Notes under the pieces: generated by a model
Databases searched by the model: none
The model's input: only the letters and a program-made list of their open reading frames with translations
Told to the model about the DNA's origin: nothing
Program-made: the position numbers and the translations under genes
In this document: positions 15,557-23,277 of the stretch, piece after piece
Layout of the letters: every line of letters starts with the position of its first letter
Position numbering within the stretch: the stretch's first letter is position 1
DNA from: Microseira sp003486305
Lineage (GTDB): Bacteria > Cyanobacteriota > Cyanobacteriia > Cyanobacteriales > Aerosakkonemataceae
DNA length: 31,293 nt
Direction of reading: 5' to 3'
Assembly: GCA_031969655.1 (NCBI GenBank)
Contig: DALYJX010000063.1
Span: 1 to 31,293, forward strand

Positions 15557-16173
15557 AGCCAAGATGCTTCGCTTGTTTCGCCTAAGTGCAGTTTAACAAA
15601 CTCGATGACCAAAGAAAGTCCTTCCTGGGCTTTCAAATTGGTAAAGACAAATGGTTTATCGCCGCGCATTTTTTTGGCATCTCGTTCCATAACGCTCAAA
15701 GAAGCACCTACTAACGGAGCAAGGTCAATTTTGTTAATTACCAGTAAATCGGATTTGGTGATGCCTGGGCCGCCCTTACGGGGAATTTTATCACCAGCCG
15801 CCACATCAATAACGTAAATTGTCAGATCCACCAATTCCGGACTAAACGTAGAAGCGAGGTTATCGCCACCGCTTTCGACGAAAATGAGGTCGAGATTGTG
15901 AAAGCGATTTTCCATTTGTTCGATGGCGACTAGATTCATCGATGCATCTTCGCGAATCGCGGTGTGGGGACAGCCGCCAGTTTCCACGCCCAGGATGCGC
16001 GAACTCTCTAACGCCTGACTCCTGACCAAAAACTGAGCATCCTCCTGGGTATAAATATCGTTGGTCACGACCGCAATGCTGTATTGCTGGCGCATCGCCT
16101 TGCACAATGCATCGACCAACGCCGTTTTTCCCGACCCCACCGGGCCTGCAATTCCCACGCGAAACGCAGTCAT
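15541..16173 (-). CDS. ureG: Urease accessory GTPase UreG
   Basis: A 210-residue SIMIBI-class GTPase. The P-loop is GPVGSGKT at residues 10-17, then VVTNDIYTQEDAQFL, the metal-binding Cys-Pro-His in GVETGGCPHTAIREDAS, ESGGDNLASTFSPELVD as the switch region, and NKIDLAPLVGA for guanine recognition. UreG hydrolyses GTP to drive nickel insertion into urease with UreF, UreH (UreD) and UreE. The last four residues (MANG) derive from a heptamer repeat overlapping the stop. It follows ureF on the same strand after a 460-base gap, so it may have its own promoter. The urease structural genes are not in the window. Confidence 0.97.
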   Translation of the reverse strand: MTAFRVGIAGPVGSGKTALVDALCKAMRQQYSIAVVTNDIYTQEDAQFLVRSQALESSRILGVETGGCPHTAIREDASMNLVAIEQMENRFHNLDLIFVESGGDNLASTFSPELVDLTIYVIDVAAGDKIPRKGGPGITKSDLLVINKIDLAPLVGASLSVMERDAKKMRGDKPFVFTNLKAQEGLSLVIEFVKLHLGETSEASWLMANG

Positions 16174-16633
16174 AGATAATTTCTCCCGATCCAGTTATTT
16201 GATTAAAGCATCCAACAGCTATTATCCGTAAATTTACTGAAATTTTTAATTGGTTGCGATCGCTTTCTTTTTTTACACCAACTTCACCAACTCTTGGTCG
16301 AGTTGCAATTGCTGCACTAAAACCTCTTTCTACTTAATAAATTCTTTGTAAAATTCAAGTAAAATCGGTAGATTTACTCCCAGTACAATCCTGCAATATT
16401 TGAGCTAAATTTGAAAAATTTTTATTTTAGGTACTTAAATAAAGATTCAGTGAAATTACGTTTTTATGGTGGACGTGAACTAAAGAATTAGATACGCTAT
16501 TGTTTAGGCGCACAAAGGTACACAACCTCGGTGACCAAAGTTTGATAGGGAGGCATCAACCATCATGAAAAAAACGAATATGAGCGATTATTGCGGCGAT
16601 TAGCAATTAGCAATTAGCAATTTACCTAATAAA
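16174..16633. other. Intergenic region between ureF and ureG
   Basis: There are 460 AT-rich bases without a recognised gene. On the plus strand, AGGGAGG at 16546-16552 stands 11 bases before ATG 16564, which opens a 12-codon reading frame (MKKTNMSDYCGD). This frame runs straight into TAGCAAT heptamers at about 16598-16622. It could be the 5' stub of a lost gene. Nothing else is clear. Confidence 0.5.
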
Positions 16634-17308
16634 TCAACTGCGAAATAAGCGGGAATATTGGGTTTCGTGAGCCATACTGGCTAGTGCTAATCCCCAAGTG
16701 CAACTGCTCAAGTCATCATCTGGCAAAGCTAAAATTTCTGCTGTCGATTCAACGATGCTGATATGTAATTTTAGCAGCAACTGTTGAGCGGCAGTTTGCC
16801 CCAGAGGAATCAGTTTAACCCCTGCACCGATTAAATTTGTTGCCCAACTGTGTAAGTATCCGAGTACGGCGGTTTTATCGGTTATTTGCCAGTGAGCGGC
16901 GACAATGGCGAAAGCGATCGCATAATTACAATCACTTCCGCAAGCTTTCACCATCGGCATTAGTTGCGGTTCTAAATGTTGCAGCAAGCGCGTTAAAGCG
17001 CGTCCCATCTGCAAACTTTGCTCGCGCAATTCTTCAGTTTCCCTCGCCGCTCGTAGCCAATCATTCCAATAACTCAACTTCTCTAAATTGCCTAGCTTAG
17101 CAGCTTGATAAGCTCGCAACATCACCGCCGCTTCTACCCGAATTGCACCGCATTTTAGTTCCCGTTTTAACCAATGTTCCAGACTCGGCTCGTCTTCGAT
17201 CGTTCCCCAAGCAACTAGCTGTTCCAAACCTTCTGAATAACTGTAAGCACCCACAGGAAATGCTGAGTTAGTCAATTGCAACAAATTTAGCAGTACGAGG
17301 TCATCCAT
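16634..17308 (-). CDS. ureF: Urease accessory protein UreF
   Basis: A 224-residue all-helical protein with UreF hallmarks: LLQLTNSAFPVGAYSYSEGLE at the N-terminus (shown in part), WNDWLRAARETEELREQSLQMGRAL, and the C-terminal LALASMAHETQYSRLFRS, the conserved flexible tail that contacts UreG. UreF binds UreH/UreD on apo-urease and acts on the UreG GTPase during nickel-centre assembly. The ATG at 17308 is preferred; in-frame ATGs at 17320 and 17326 would overlap the start of the divergent XRE gene (ATG 17310). Even with the shorter start, the two genes are head to head with no spacer, so each promoter must lie within the neighbour or farther upstream. Confidence 0.95.
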   Translation of the reverse strand: MDDLVLLNLLQLTNSAFPVGAYSYSEGLEQLVAWGTIEDEPSLEHWLKRELKCGAIRVEAAVMLRAYQAAKLGNLEKLSYWNDWLRAARETEELREQSLQMGRALTRLLQHLEPQLMPMVKACGSDCNYAIAFAIVAAHWQITDKTAVLGYLHSWATNLIGAGVKLIPLGQTAAQQLLLKLHISIVESTAEILALPDDDLSSCTWGLALASMAHETQYSRLFRS

Positions 17309-17309
17309 T

Positions 17310-17579
17310 ATGGTTAACATGGTCAAGAAAAAACGAGAATTAGATGCGCCGGAAAGTCCTTTAAAGGTGTTAAGAAGAAGAGTGCAATTAACCCAAGAGC
17401 AATTAGCAAAGTTACTGGGAGTTTCTACCAGAGCAGTTCAAGCTTGGGAAGGTGGCGAGTATCAACCTAGTTTGACTATTCCTCAAGTTAAAGCTCTCTG
17501 TCGAGCTTTAAATTGCAGTTTGGAAGAGTTACCAGACGAGTTGGGAACTCCCAAGCGATCGCTCGAAGACGAAACCTAA
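17310..17579 (+). CDS. Small XRE-family DNA-binding regulator
   Basis: An 89-residue protein with a Cro/C1-type helix-turn-helix over most of its length: LRRRVQLTQEQLAKLLGVST, then RAVQAWEGGEYQPSLTIPQ, and VKALCRALNCSLEELPDEL. A basic N-terminus (VKKKREL) and a short charged tail flank it. It is transcribed against the ureEFG direction, starts one base from the ureF start, and converges on ureE with 19 bases between stops. An ATG at 17319 is an alternative start. Its position suggests it may control the urease accessory genes, but no operator was identified. Similar small XRE proteins beside ureF may exist in other cyanobacteria; I could not check. Confidence 0.88.
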   Translation: MVNMVKKKRELDAPESPLKVLRRRVQLTQEQLAKLLGVSTRAVQAWEGGEYQPSLTIPQVKALCRALNCSLEELPDELGTPKRSLEDET

Positions 17580-17598
17580 TCCAACATCCCAAATTCCG

Positions 17599-18036
17599 CT
17601 AATGCTGGTGTCCATAAGCACCTACCACCGGCTGAAAAGGCACCACTTCTTCTTTTACCTCCAGATCCATTTGTTCGAGCATAGTCTTCAACACCGGATC
17701 TGGGGAGAGTCGTAAGTAAGTTGTAGTAATTTCTAGCGCTACGTGACGATTCCCCAAATGATACGCTGCTTTTAGCAGCGCTAGGGGTGTTTTAGCGGTT
17801 ACCGTGAGGACGGGTTCTGGTTTAGCCTCCACGCAAACTATAATATCACCGCTGTCCGAGAGTAACAGATCGCGATCGCGCAACACCGTTCCTCTCGGTA
17901 AGCGCAAATACATTGCTTGTCCGTCAGGCGCTTTGTAGCAATTGCGACTGCGCCTGCGTTCCTCTGCGGTCAGCGACAGGGTAAAGCTAACTGCTGCATC
18001 GGGATTTGCTGGTAAGCGTTGCGTCAAAGTCAACAT
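17599..18036 (-). CDS. ureE: Urease accessory nickel metallochaperone UreE
   Basis: A 145-residue protein from ATG 18036 (MLTLTQRLP). The N-terminal domain has LTLTAEERRRSR-like LSLTAEERRRSRNCYKAPDG and YLRLPRGTVLRDRDLLL. The C-terminal domain has YHLGNRHVALEI, with the conserved metal-binding histidine, and ends VGAYGHQH, a short histidine tail. UreE delivers nickel to the UreG/F/H complex. The open frame extends 19 codons upstream, but that part (QYNYQLPITHYQ) is read from ATTACC-type repeats and is not a true N-terminus. It is separated from ureF by the antisense XRE gene. Confidence 0.94.
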   Translation of the reverse strand: MLTLTQRLPANPDAAVSFTLSLTAEERRRSRNCYKAPDGQAMYLRLPRGTVLRDRDLLLSDSGDIIVCVEAKPEPVLTVTAKTPLALLKAAYHLGNRHVALEITTTYLRLSPDPVLKTMLEQMDLEVKEEVVPFQPVVGAYGHQH

Positions 18037-18049
18037 CAGCTTTTTAGAC

Positions 18050-18134
18050 TGGTAATGGGTAATCGGTAATTGGTAATTGTATTGAATCCACAAGCTTTTT
18101 CATCCAATTACCTATTACCTATTACCTATTACCA
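18050..18134. repeat. Short TAATTACC / ATTACCT repeat cluster upstream of ureE
   Basis: GGTAATGGGTAATCGGTAATTGGTAATTG is broken into unit steps at 18051-18079, and ATTACCT units are repeated at 18107-18133 in the opposite sense. They could pair as an imperfect hairpin. The cluster sits in the ureE leader. Confidence 0.65.
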
Positions 18135-18206
18135 CAGCCAAACCTTATAAGTTATGTATAAATTTTGTCAGGGTTAAAAATTTTTTGTTTTTGTATCCAG
18201 CTTAAC

Positions 18207-18236
18207 TTGACAAGTCTTTGAAATTGTTGCTAAAAA
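18207..18236 (+). promoter_or_regulatory. Possible sigma70-type promoter
   Basis: TTGACA (18207-18212) is followed after 18 bases by TAAAAA (18231-18236), about 28 bases before ATG 18264. The -35 is perfect and the -10 weak. Confidence 0.35.
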
Positions 18237-18263
18237 AGTAATCATTCTTCACAAGCAGCAATA

Positions 18264-18662
18264 ATGAAACTAAATCTACGCCTTTCAGCAATCCTTTCCA
18301 CGGCTGCTGCGAGCAGCATTTTGTTAGCTTCAGTTGCTCCCGCCGAAGCTTATTCTTGTATGTTCGGCAAGAATAAGGGCGCTAATACTGCGACAGATGG
18401 CAATTCGCCCAGCTTAACTGCGAGCAAAATGGATTTTCCCAAAAAGATGGCGATCGCAGGCGTTGGGATTACCGCAGTTGCAGGTGCCGTCGCAGCAGGT
18501 GTAGTCTATAAAACACGTATGGCAAAAGCTGCTGTAGTTGATAGTACCGCACATCCAGAAGTTACTTCTGATGCGATCGTTGAGGAAGTTCTGTACGCGC
18601 CAAAAGCGGAAGAAAAAGCTTCTGATTCTACGCCTGACAAAGATTTGACTTTGGTCGGCTAG
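18264..18662 (+). CDS. Small secreted or membrane-anchored protein, function unknown
   Basis: A 132-residue protein. The N-terminal signal peptide (MKLNLRLSAILSTAAASSIL, then LASVAPAEA) ends in a likely cleavage site before YSCMFG. A second hydrophobic segment at about residues 63-81 (MAIAGVGITAVAGAVAAGVV) follows a basic patch. The tail is acidic, with Val-Glu-Glu and Ala-Glu-Glu runs. I do not recognise a family. A Rho-independent terminator directly follows its stop. Upstream there is a possible TTGACA promoter and no clear Shine-Dalgarno sequence. Confidence 0.8.
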   Translation: MKLNLRLSAILSTAAASSILLASVAPAEAYSCMFGKNKGANTATDGNSPSLTASKMDFPKKMAIAGVGITAVAGAVAAGVVYKTRMAKAAVVDSTAHPEVTSDAIVEEVLYAPKAEEKASDSTPDKDLTLVG

Positions 18663-18685
18663 TTAATAGAAAGATTTGAAATTAA

Positions 18686-18716
18686 CCCTCTGGCAACTTT
18701 GCTGGAGGGTTATTTT
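18686..18716 (+). terminator. Terminator whose 3' arm holds the next gene's ribosome binding site
   Basis: CCCTCTGGCAA (18686-18696) pairs with TTGCTGGAGGG (18699-18709), with two G-T pairs, followed by TTATTTTTA. The GGAGGG in the 3' arm stands eight bases before ATG 18718 of the GAF gene. Confidence 0.75.
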
Positions 18717-18717
18717 T

Positions 18718-19233
18718 ATGGGACTAGGTAAAAATAGATGTATAATTATAGGCGATCGCATAAAACTACCGAACGCCATCTTGCTGGAAATTAAACCCGA
18801 TAATTCAGAAACCGAATTGACGCAGATCCTCAAACAAATCTGCGAATCTGCTAGCTGGAAATACGGCGAAATCTGGGTGCCAAAAAACGATCTGCTGCAA
18901 TGCCATCCAGCTTTCTACATGGCTGATGATAAATATGCAGAATTCCGCCAAGAATCTGAAACGTTTACTTTTGGCGTGGGTGCTGGGTTACCGGGGCGCG
19001 TATGGTTAACCCAACAAAGTGAATGGATTGAAAACGCATCTTTAGAACCATCGATATACTACAGATCTCATCTGGCTAAAAAAGCCGGGTTAAAGGCAGC
19101 TTTGGGCGTGCCGATTATAGAATCGGGTTCGGTTGTTGCTGTCGTGGTATTTTATAACGATATTGCCGAACATATCGATGAGAAACAGATAGGTGAGATG
19201 AGCGATCGCATTAAATCTTTGATTTCCGCCTAG
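18718..19233 (+). CDS. GAF-domain protein
   Basis: A 171-residue protein made almost entirely of one GAF domain: LTQILKQICESASWKYGEIW, FTFGVGAGLPGRVWLTQQSEWI in part, and KAALGVPIIESGSVVAVVVFY. This GLPGRVW type is close to the GAF domains of cyanobacterial sensor kinases. No output domain is attached and no chromophore-binding cysteine motif stands out. The ATG at 18718 is preferred because GGAGGG precedes it by eight bases; the frame opens at a TTG at 18676, but that start would place the terminator hairpin inside the gene. It probably senses a small ligand or serves as a partner protein. Function unknown. Confidence 0.85.
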   Translation: MGLGKNRCIIIGDRIKLPNAILLEIKPDNSETELTQILKQICESASWKYGEIWVPKNDLLQCHPAFYMADDKYAEFRQESETFTFGVGAGLPGRVWLTQQSEWIENASLEPSIYYRSHLAKKAGLKAALGVPIIESGSVVAVVVFYNDIAEHIDEKQIGEMSDRIKSLISA

Positions 19234-19324
19234 CAATATAAGGCGAGTAAATTTTACTCGCAACTTGGCAGCAAGAGTTACTAAATCATTTATAATTGTA
19301 ACTCTCTGTATCAGGAGCGATCTA

Positions 19325-20434
19325 TTGCGCGACAGCATCGCTAGAAAATATCGTCTAATTGACCTGTTCTCAGGAGCAGGTGGTTTGACTCTGGGATTCA
19401 CCGACGAACGATATGGGGGCGGATTTCAAAGTATCCTTGCCCTAGATGACGATCGGGCTGCTATAGAAAGTTATGCCGCTAATTTTGGCAGATATGGGAT
19501 ATTAGCCAATATCGAAGACTGGCTAGCGAGAAAACCAAAAATTCCTCTGTCGGATGTTGTAATCGGCGGTTTGCCTTGTCAAGGCTTTAGCTTGCTTAAC
19601 AAAAAGCGACAAGGCGACTCCCGTCGCTCACTTTGGCAACCATTCATGCAGGTTGTGGAATCAACACAAGCCTCAATTTTTGTCATCGAAAATGTTTCTG
19701 AGTTTTTGCGCTCAAAAGAGTGTAATGAACTAAAGAATAGCGCAGAAAAAATTGGTTTTAATATCGCTTCTGCGATTTTAAATGCGGCAGATTATGGAGT
19801 TCCACAAATACGCAGACGCGGGTTCATGATTGGCTGGAAGCAAAAGGCAAATTTATCTCCTTGTTTTCCTCCACTACCTACTCATTCTAATCTACCGCTT
19901 TTAAGTAATCTTCCTAATTGGCTGACAGTTCGCGATGCAATAGGCGATCTACCTGAACCTGAAGGAACAGAAATTCGCCAAATTCCACCACCGCTTGATT
20001 TACACTTTGGACGAAATCCTATTGAAATAAGTTTGGCGCGTTATCAAGCTGTTCCTCCAGGAGGTAATCGCTTTGACTTGCAAAAGAATGCACCCGAATT
20101 AACTCCCGATTGTTGGATTAAAAAAACTTCTGGAGGAACGGATTTGTTTGGTCGATTATGGTGGGATAAACCATCAGTAACAATTAGAACTGAATTTTTT
20201 AAACCGGAAAAAGGACGCTATCTTCATCCAGAAAAACACCGACCAATCACGCATAGAGAAGCAGCAAGACTGATGGGATTTCCGGATGATTTTCGTTTTA
20301 TTGGCAGTAAATCAGAAATTGCAAGGCAGATTGGCAACGCCGTTCCTCCACCGCTAGCAGGAGCGATCGCTAGAACTATCCGGGTTATGTTAGATTCATT
20401 TGAGAAAGAAAGGCATGAGTGCTTATTTGTCTGA
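19325..20434 (+). CDS. Type II DNA (cytosine-5) methyltransferase
   Basis: A 369-residue C5 methyltransferase with the motifs in order: I LIDLFSGAGGLTLGF (SAM binding), IV GGLPCQGFSLLNKKR with the catalytic Cys in Pro-Cys-Gln, VI FVIENVSEF, VIII QIRRRGFMIGW, IX HREAARLMGFPDDFRF, and X QIGNAVPPPLAGAIA. The recognition region lies between VIII and IX. The start is TTG 19325, seven bases after AGGAG; the frame opens at 19265, also TTG, without such a site. Overlap with a following NgoMIV-like endonuclease gene makes this a restriction-modification pair. The likely target is a CCGG-containing site such as GCCGGC, inferred from the partner, not from this protein. Confidence 0.95.
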   Translation: MRDSIARKYRLIDLFSGAGGLTLGFTDERYGGGFQSILALDDDRAAIESYAANFGRYGILANIEDWLARKPKIPLSDVVIGGLPCQGFSLLNKKRQGDSRRSLWQPFMQVVESTQASIFVIENVSEFLRSKECNELKNSAEKIGFNIASAILNAADYGVPQIRRRGFMIGWKQKANLSPCFPPLPTHSNLPLLSNLPNWLTVRDAIGDLPEPEGTEIRQIPPPLDLHFGRNPIEISLARYQAVPPGGNRFDLQKNAPELTPDCWIKKTSGGTDLFGRLWWDKPSVTIRTEFFKPEKGRYLHPEKHRPITHREAARLMGFPDDFRFIGSKSEIARQIGNAVPPPLAGAIARTIRVMLDSFEKERHECLFV

Positions 20435-21273
20435 AGCTAGAACAAACTTTCATGCCGCTGTACTGGTTGGGCTAATACGTTTTAATAATCAAGGCGTGCC
20501 TAACTTTGCGGATGCATCAAGTAGATCCAGTTCTAATATTGCGAGACGTATAGTTGAAAAGTTGCAAGGAGAAGTGAGTATTGGTCGGATTGCTGGACAA
20601 ACTTCTGGAAAAGTCTTTGAAGATTTAGTTTTGGAGTTTATACAGGATTGTTTCGGAAGACTCGCTCATCTCAGACCTGGAACATGGGGAATTAGAAAAG
20701 TTAGCAGTCGAGATAGATTATCTATAGCTCAATTTGAGCAGTATACTCACTTGGTTATACTTGATGAAGCAGCTAGATCTAACCCAGCACTTGCCGCCGC
20801 TTTAGGCAGTGACTACACTATTACACCTGATATTGTGATGTTCCGCGTCCCAGAACCAGATGACCGAATTAATGCAATATCTGAACTGGTGGATGAGGAA
20901 TCAGTGACTTATGCAATTCTCAGACAAAAGAATAATGGCGCTTCTATTCTACATGCCAGCATTTCTTGCAAATGGACAATCCGCAGCGATCGCGCATCAA
21001 AACTGCCGAACAGAAGCACTCAATCTGATTAGAAACCGGAAAGGCAAATTACCTCACATTATCGTAGTAACTGCTGAACCTTTGCCCAGCCGAATTGCTT
21101 CTATTGCGCTTGGCACAGGTGATATAGACTGTGTTTACCATTTTGCTCTCTATGAGTTGATGGCGGCTGTTAGGGAAGCAGATTTAGAGGATGCTGCTGA
21201 AATGTTGCGAATTATGGTTGAAGGCAAGCGTTTGAGAGATATCAGCGATTTGCCTCTAGACCTCGCTGTATAA
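20415..21273 (+). pseudogene. NgoMIV-family type II restriction endonuclease, frameshifted
   Basis: Two overlapping frames make one protein. The first part (20415 to about 20996) has GKVFEDLVLEFIQ, ITPDIVMFR and SISCKWTIRSDRA, which fit the acidic residues, the catalytic Cys-Lys and the Arg-Ser-Asp-Arg recognition motif of NgoMIV. The frame then fails at TCAAAACTG. Dropping the T at 20997 restores RAQNCRTEALNLI and continues through LPHIIVVTAEPLPSRIASI and ALGTGDIDCVYHFALYELMA to a stop at 21273. The repaired product has 285 residues, close to the 286 of R.NgoMIV as I recall it. As written, the protein ends at 21032 and lacks its last quarter. It could be a true mutation or a sequencing error. 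It overlaps the methyltransferase gene by 20 bases. Confidence 0.88.
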
Positions 21274-21275
21274 CC

Positions 21276-22019
21276 TCAAGGCATCCACTCGAAAACAATT
21301 CCCACCCGACTATCTTTATCTTCCCTGGCATTTTGTCGCTGAATATCTGTAGCAACTCGCACATTACGAGTAACTGCATAACCAAAAGAAAGCGTTGTCA
21401 AACCAATTTCTTCATCGGTTCCTGGCGATACCCAACTTTGAGTTAAAGAGATATCTGCCGCACCGCCGCGAGATAATACCAACATTAACCTACCACCGAT
21501 ATTCACCCCACCCCTGGAATATTTGTCGGTTTCTAAATACCGATAACCCAATACAGGGGCAACATTTATATATCCGCCTAAAGGAAGCAGGTAATAACGC
21601 AAATCTCCCCCATAGGCAGAACGTTCGCCGTTAAACGAAGTTTGGTATTCTCCACTTAGGGTTAAGCCGGTGCGACCGAGAAAGAAATCTTCTACGCCTA
21701 AATTTACACCGCTAGCGCGATCGCTTGAAGAAAACTGGGAATAACCCAATCGCAGTCGTGTCCGAAAACTGGGGTCATTTCTAATTTCCCGCAGCACATT
21801 CGGCACTTGTTGTCGCCATCGTTGCAAAACCGGACTGCTTTCAATAATTTCTGGACTTAAATCTAAGTCACCCGCCGCAGGAGTAGGATTTGGTTGGGGC
21901 TGAGTTTGTTCGCCACCAGCAGGCGTGGGATTTGCTTGGGGTTGAGTTTGACACCAAGCAGGATTTGTTACCAGTGTCAAGCTAATGCCAATCGGTACAA
22001 GCCAGGAATTGAATTTCAT
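21276..22019 (-). CDS. Putative outer-membrane or secreted beta-rich protein
   Basis: A 247-residue protein. The signal peptide (MKFNSWLVPIGISLTLVTNP, then AWC) is followed by a Pro/Gln-rich linker that contains a near-exact duplication (QTQPQANPTPAGGE and QTQPQPNPTPAAGD). After a helical patch (SSPVLQRWRQQVPNVLREIR) come alternating strands typical of a beta barrel: FRTRLRLGYSQF, VNLGVEDFFLGRTGLTLSGE, GDLRYYLLPLGGYINVAPVL, ADISLTQSW, TTLSFGYAVT, VGIVFEWMP. I know similar proteins only as cyanobacterial hypotheticals. Its stop lies two bases from the stop of the converging endonuclease gene. Confidence 0.8.
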   Translation of the reverse strand: MKFNSWLVPIGISLTLVTNPAWCQTQPQANPTPAGGEQTQPQPNPTPAAGDLDLSPEIIESSPVLQRWRQQVPNVLREIRNDPSFRTRLRLGYSQFSSSDRASGVNLGVEDFFLGRTGLTLSGEYQTSFNGERSAYGGDLRYYLLPLGGYINVAPVLGYRYLETDKYSRGGVNIGGRLMLVLSRGGAADISLTQSWVSPGTDEEIGLTTLSFGYAVTRNVRVATDIQRQNAREDKDSRVGIVFEWMP

Positions 22020-22141
22020 TGCAAGCGAAAATTATAAATTTAAACCCACAAAGTGCTAGCAGCGAACCAAATAAAGGGGATAAGTTATGTTGATACGTTA
22101 GCAAATATAGCATCCGTTAGATTTTCTGCAAAATCCGTTGC

Positions 22142-22172
22142 AAAAAAAACGGTTCTACTAAAAGCAGAACCG
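22142..22172 (-). terminator. Rho-independent terminator of acsF
   Basis: On the minus strand CGGTTCT and AGAACCG pair around a nine-base loop and are followed by eight T residues. It lies 29 bases past the acsF stop. Confidence 0.88.
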
Positions 22173-22200
22173 CGATAATCAAGGAGCAACAGATGAAAAA

Positions 22201-23277
22201 CTATTTGACCGTACCTTCGAGAGAAGTTACATCAATTGGCTTCATTAAGTACAGCCGCAGTAACTGCCAACCATTTGAGATGTAGTATGGCAGCTTTTGG
22301 AACAATTGCAGGAATTTGGGAGTGTTGGAGTTAGCGATCGCTGTCAATTTTTCGTTATTCTTAACGCAAACATCGAGTCGCTGATAAAACTCTGGATTGT
22401 TCACATCCAACATCACCGGGAACACGCGCCCAGCGGTTTCGTTGGTTTTCTCGATCACGTGAATATCATATTCCCGCGCATCCAAACCAATTGATGCATA
22501 GAAATCTTTCCGCTGAATGTCGTTGAGATACATCGTCGCAAACACCGACAGCAGGAAGAAGCGACTCCACAGCTTCGCCTTCCAATCGTTCAGCGTGTGA
22601 GGTTGCGACTTCATGATGGCGTCAAAGAAGTCGCCGTGGCGGTTTTCATCCTGACACCAATTTTCAAAGAAGCGGAAAATTGGATAAATCCGATCTTCTG
22701 GATGCGCTTCCAAATGACGATAAATTGTGATATAGCGCCAGTAACCAATTTTTTCTGAAAGGTAGGTGGCGTAGAAAATAAACTTGGGCTTGAAGAAGGT
22801 GTATTTTTTATTTTTGGTCAAAAATCCCAAGTCCAGGGACAGATTGAAATCCGACATCGCCTTGTTGAGGAAACCCGCGTGGCGTGCCTCATCCCGCGAC
22901 ATCAGGTTAAAGCATTCTGCCAAAACCGGGCTTTTATCTTTCAAGCGGCGTCCCAGTTCCTTGTACAGCAAAAAGCCGGAAAATTCTGCCGTACAGGAAC
23001 GTTCTAAGAACTCGATGAACAACTTGCGAGTTTCCCCGTCGATGCGATCCCAGGATTGTTCAAACTCAGCATCGCGCACGAAGTGGTTGCGATTGTAGTC
23101 GGTGCGGAACTCTTCTAAAATCGCCCTCAACTCGTCTTCGTTGGGCGAAATGTCCATTTTCGCCATTTCGTCGAAGTCGGTGGTGTAGAACCGAGGCGTC
23201 AGGATGGTGTCCTTAGCTGGGACTTTAATTCCGGGCCTTAGTTCTTCAAAGCTGGGTTTCTTGAGGGAATCTACCAT
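22201..23277 (-). CDS. acsF: Mg-protoporphyrin IX monomethyl ester oxidative cyclase
   Basis: A 358-residue diiron enzyme that forms the isocyclic ring of chlorophyll (AcsF/ChlA; CHL27 in plants), with O2 as oxidant. Ferritin-like iron-ligand motifs are visible: FIEFLERSCTAEFSGFLLY with Glu ligands, NLMSRDEARHAGFLNKAMSD with ExxH, and FFENWCQDENRHGDFFDAIM with the second ExxH. The N-terminus GIKVPAKDTILTPRFYTTDF is highly conserved. Length and ends are normal. It has a private terminator and a 375-base upstream region, so it is probably monocistronic. Many cyanobacteria have a second, low-oxygen paralogue; which one this is cannot be told from the sequence alone. Confidence 0.97.
   Translation of the reverse strand: MVDSLKKPSFEELRPGIKVPAKDTILTPRFYTTDFDEMAKMDISPNEDELRAILEEFRTDYNRNHFVRDAEFEQSWDRIDGETRKLFIEFLERSCTAEFSGFLLYKELGRRLKDKSPVLAECFNLMSRDEARHAGFLNKAMSDFNLSLDLGFLTKNKKYTFFKPKFIFYATYLSEKIGYWRYITIYRHLEAHPEDRIYPIFRFFENWCQDENRHGDFFDAIMKSQPHTLNDWKAKLWSRFFLLSVFATMYLNDIQRKDFYASIGLDAREYDIHVIEKTNETAGRVFPVMLDVNNPEFYQRLDVCVKNNEKLTAIANSNTPKFLQLFQKLPYYISNGWQLLRLYLMKPIDVTSLEGTVK

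Noticed and set aside
16200..16450. Gene remnant on the minus strand in the ureF-ureG gap (short frames such as LAQILQDCTGSKSTDFT)
   Set aside because: The frames are under 25 codons, lack starts and match no family I know.
18037..18093. N-terminal extension of ureE
   Set aside because: The extra 19 codons are read from short ATTACC-type repeats.
20911..21273. A separate small gene downstream of the methyltransferase
   Set aside because: Its sequence continues the endonuclease in another frame; it is the 3' part of one broken gene.
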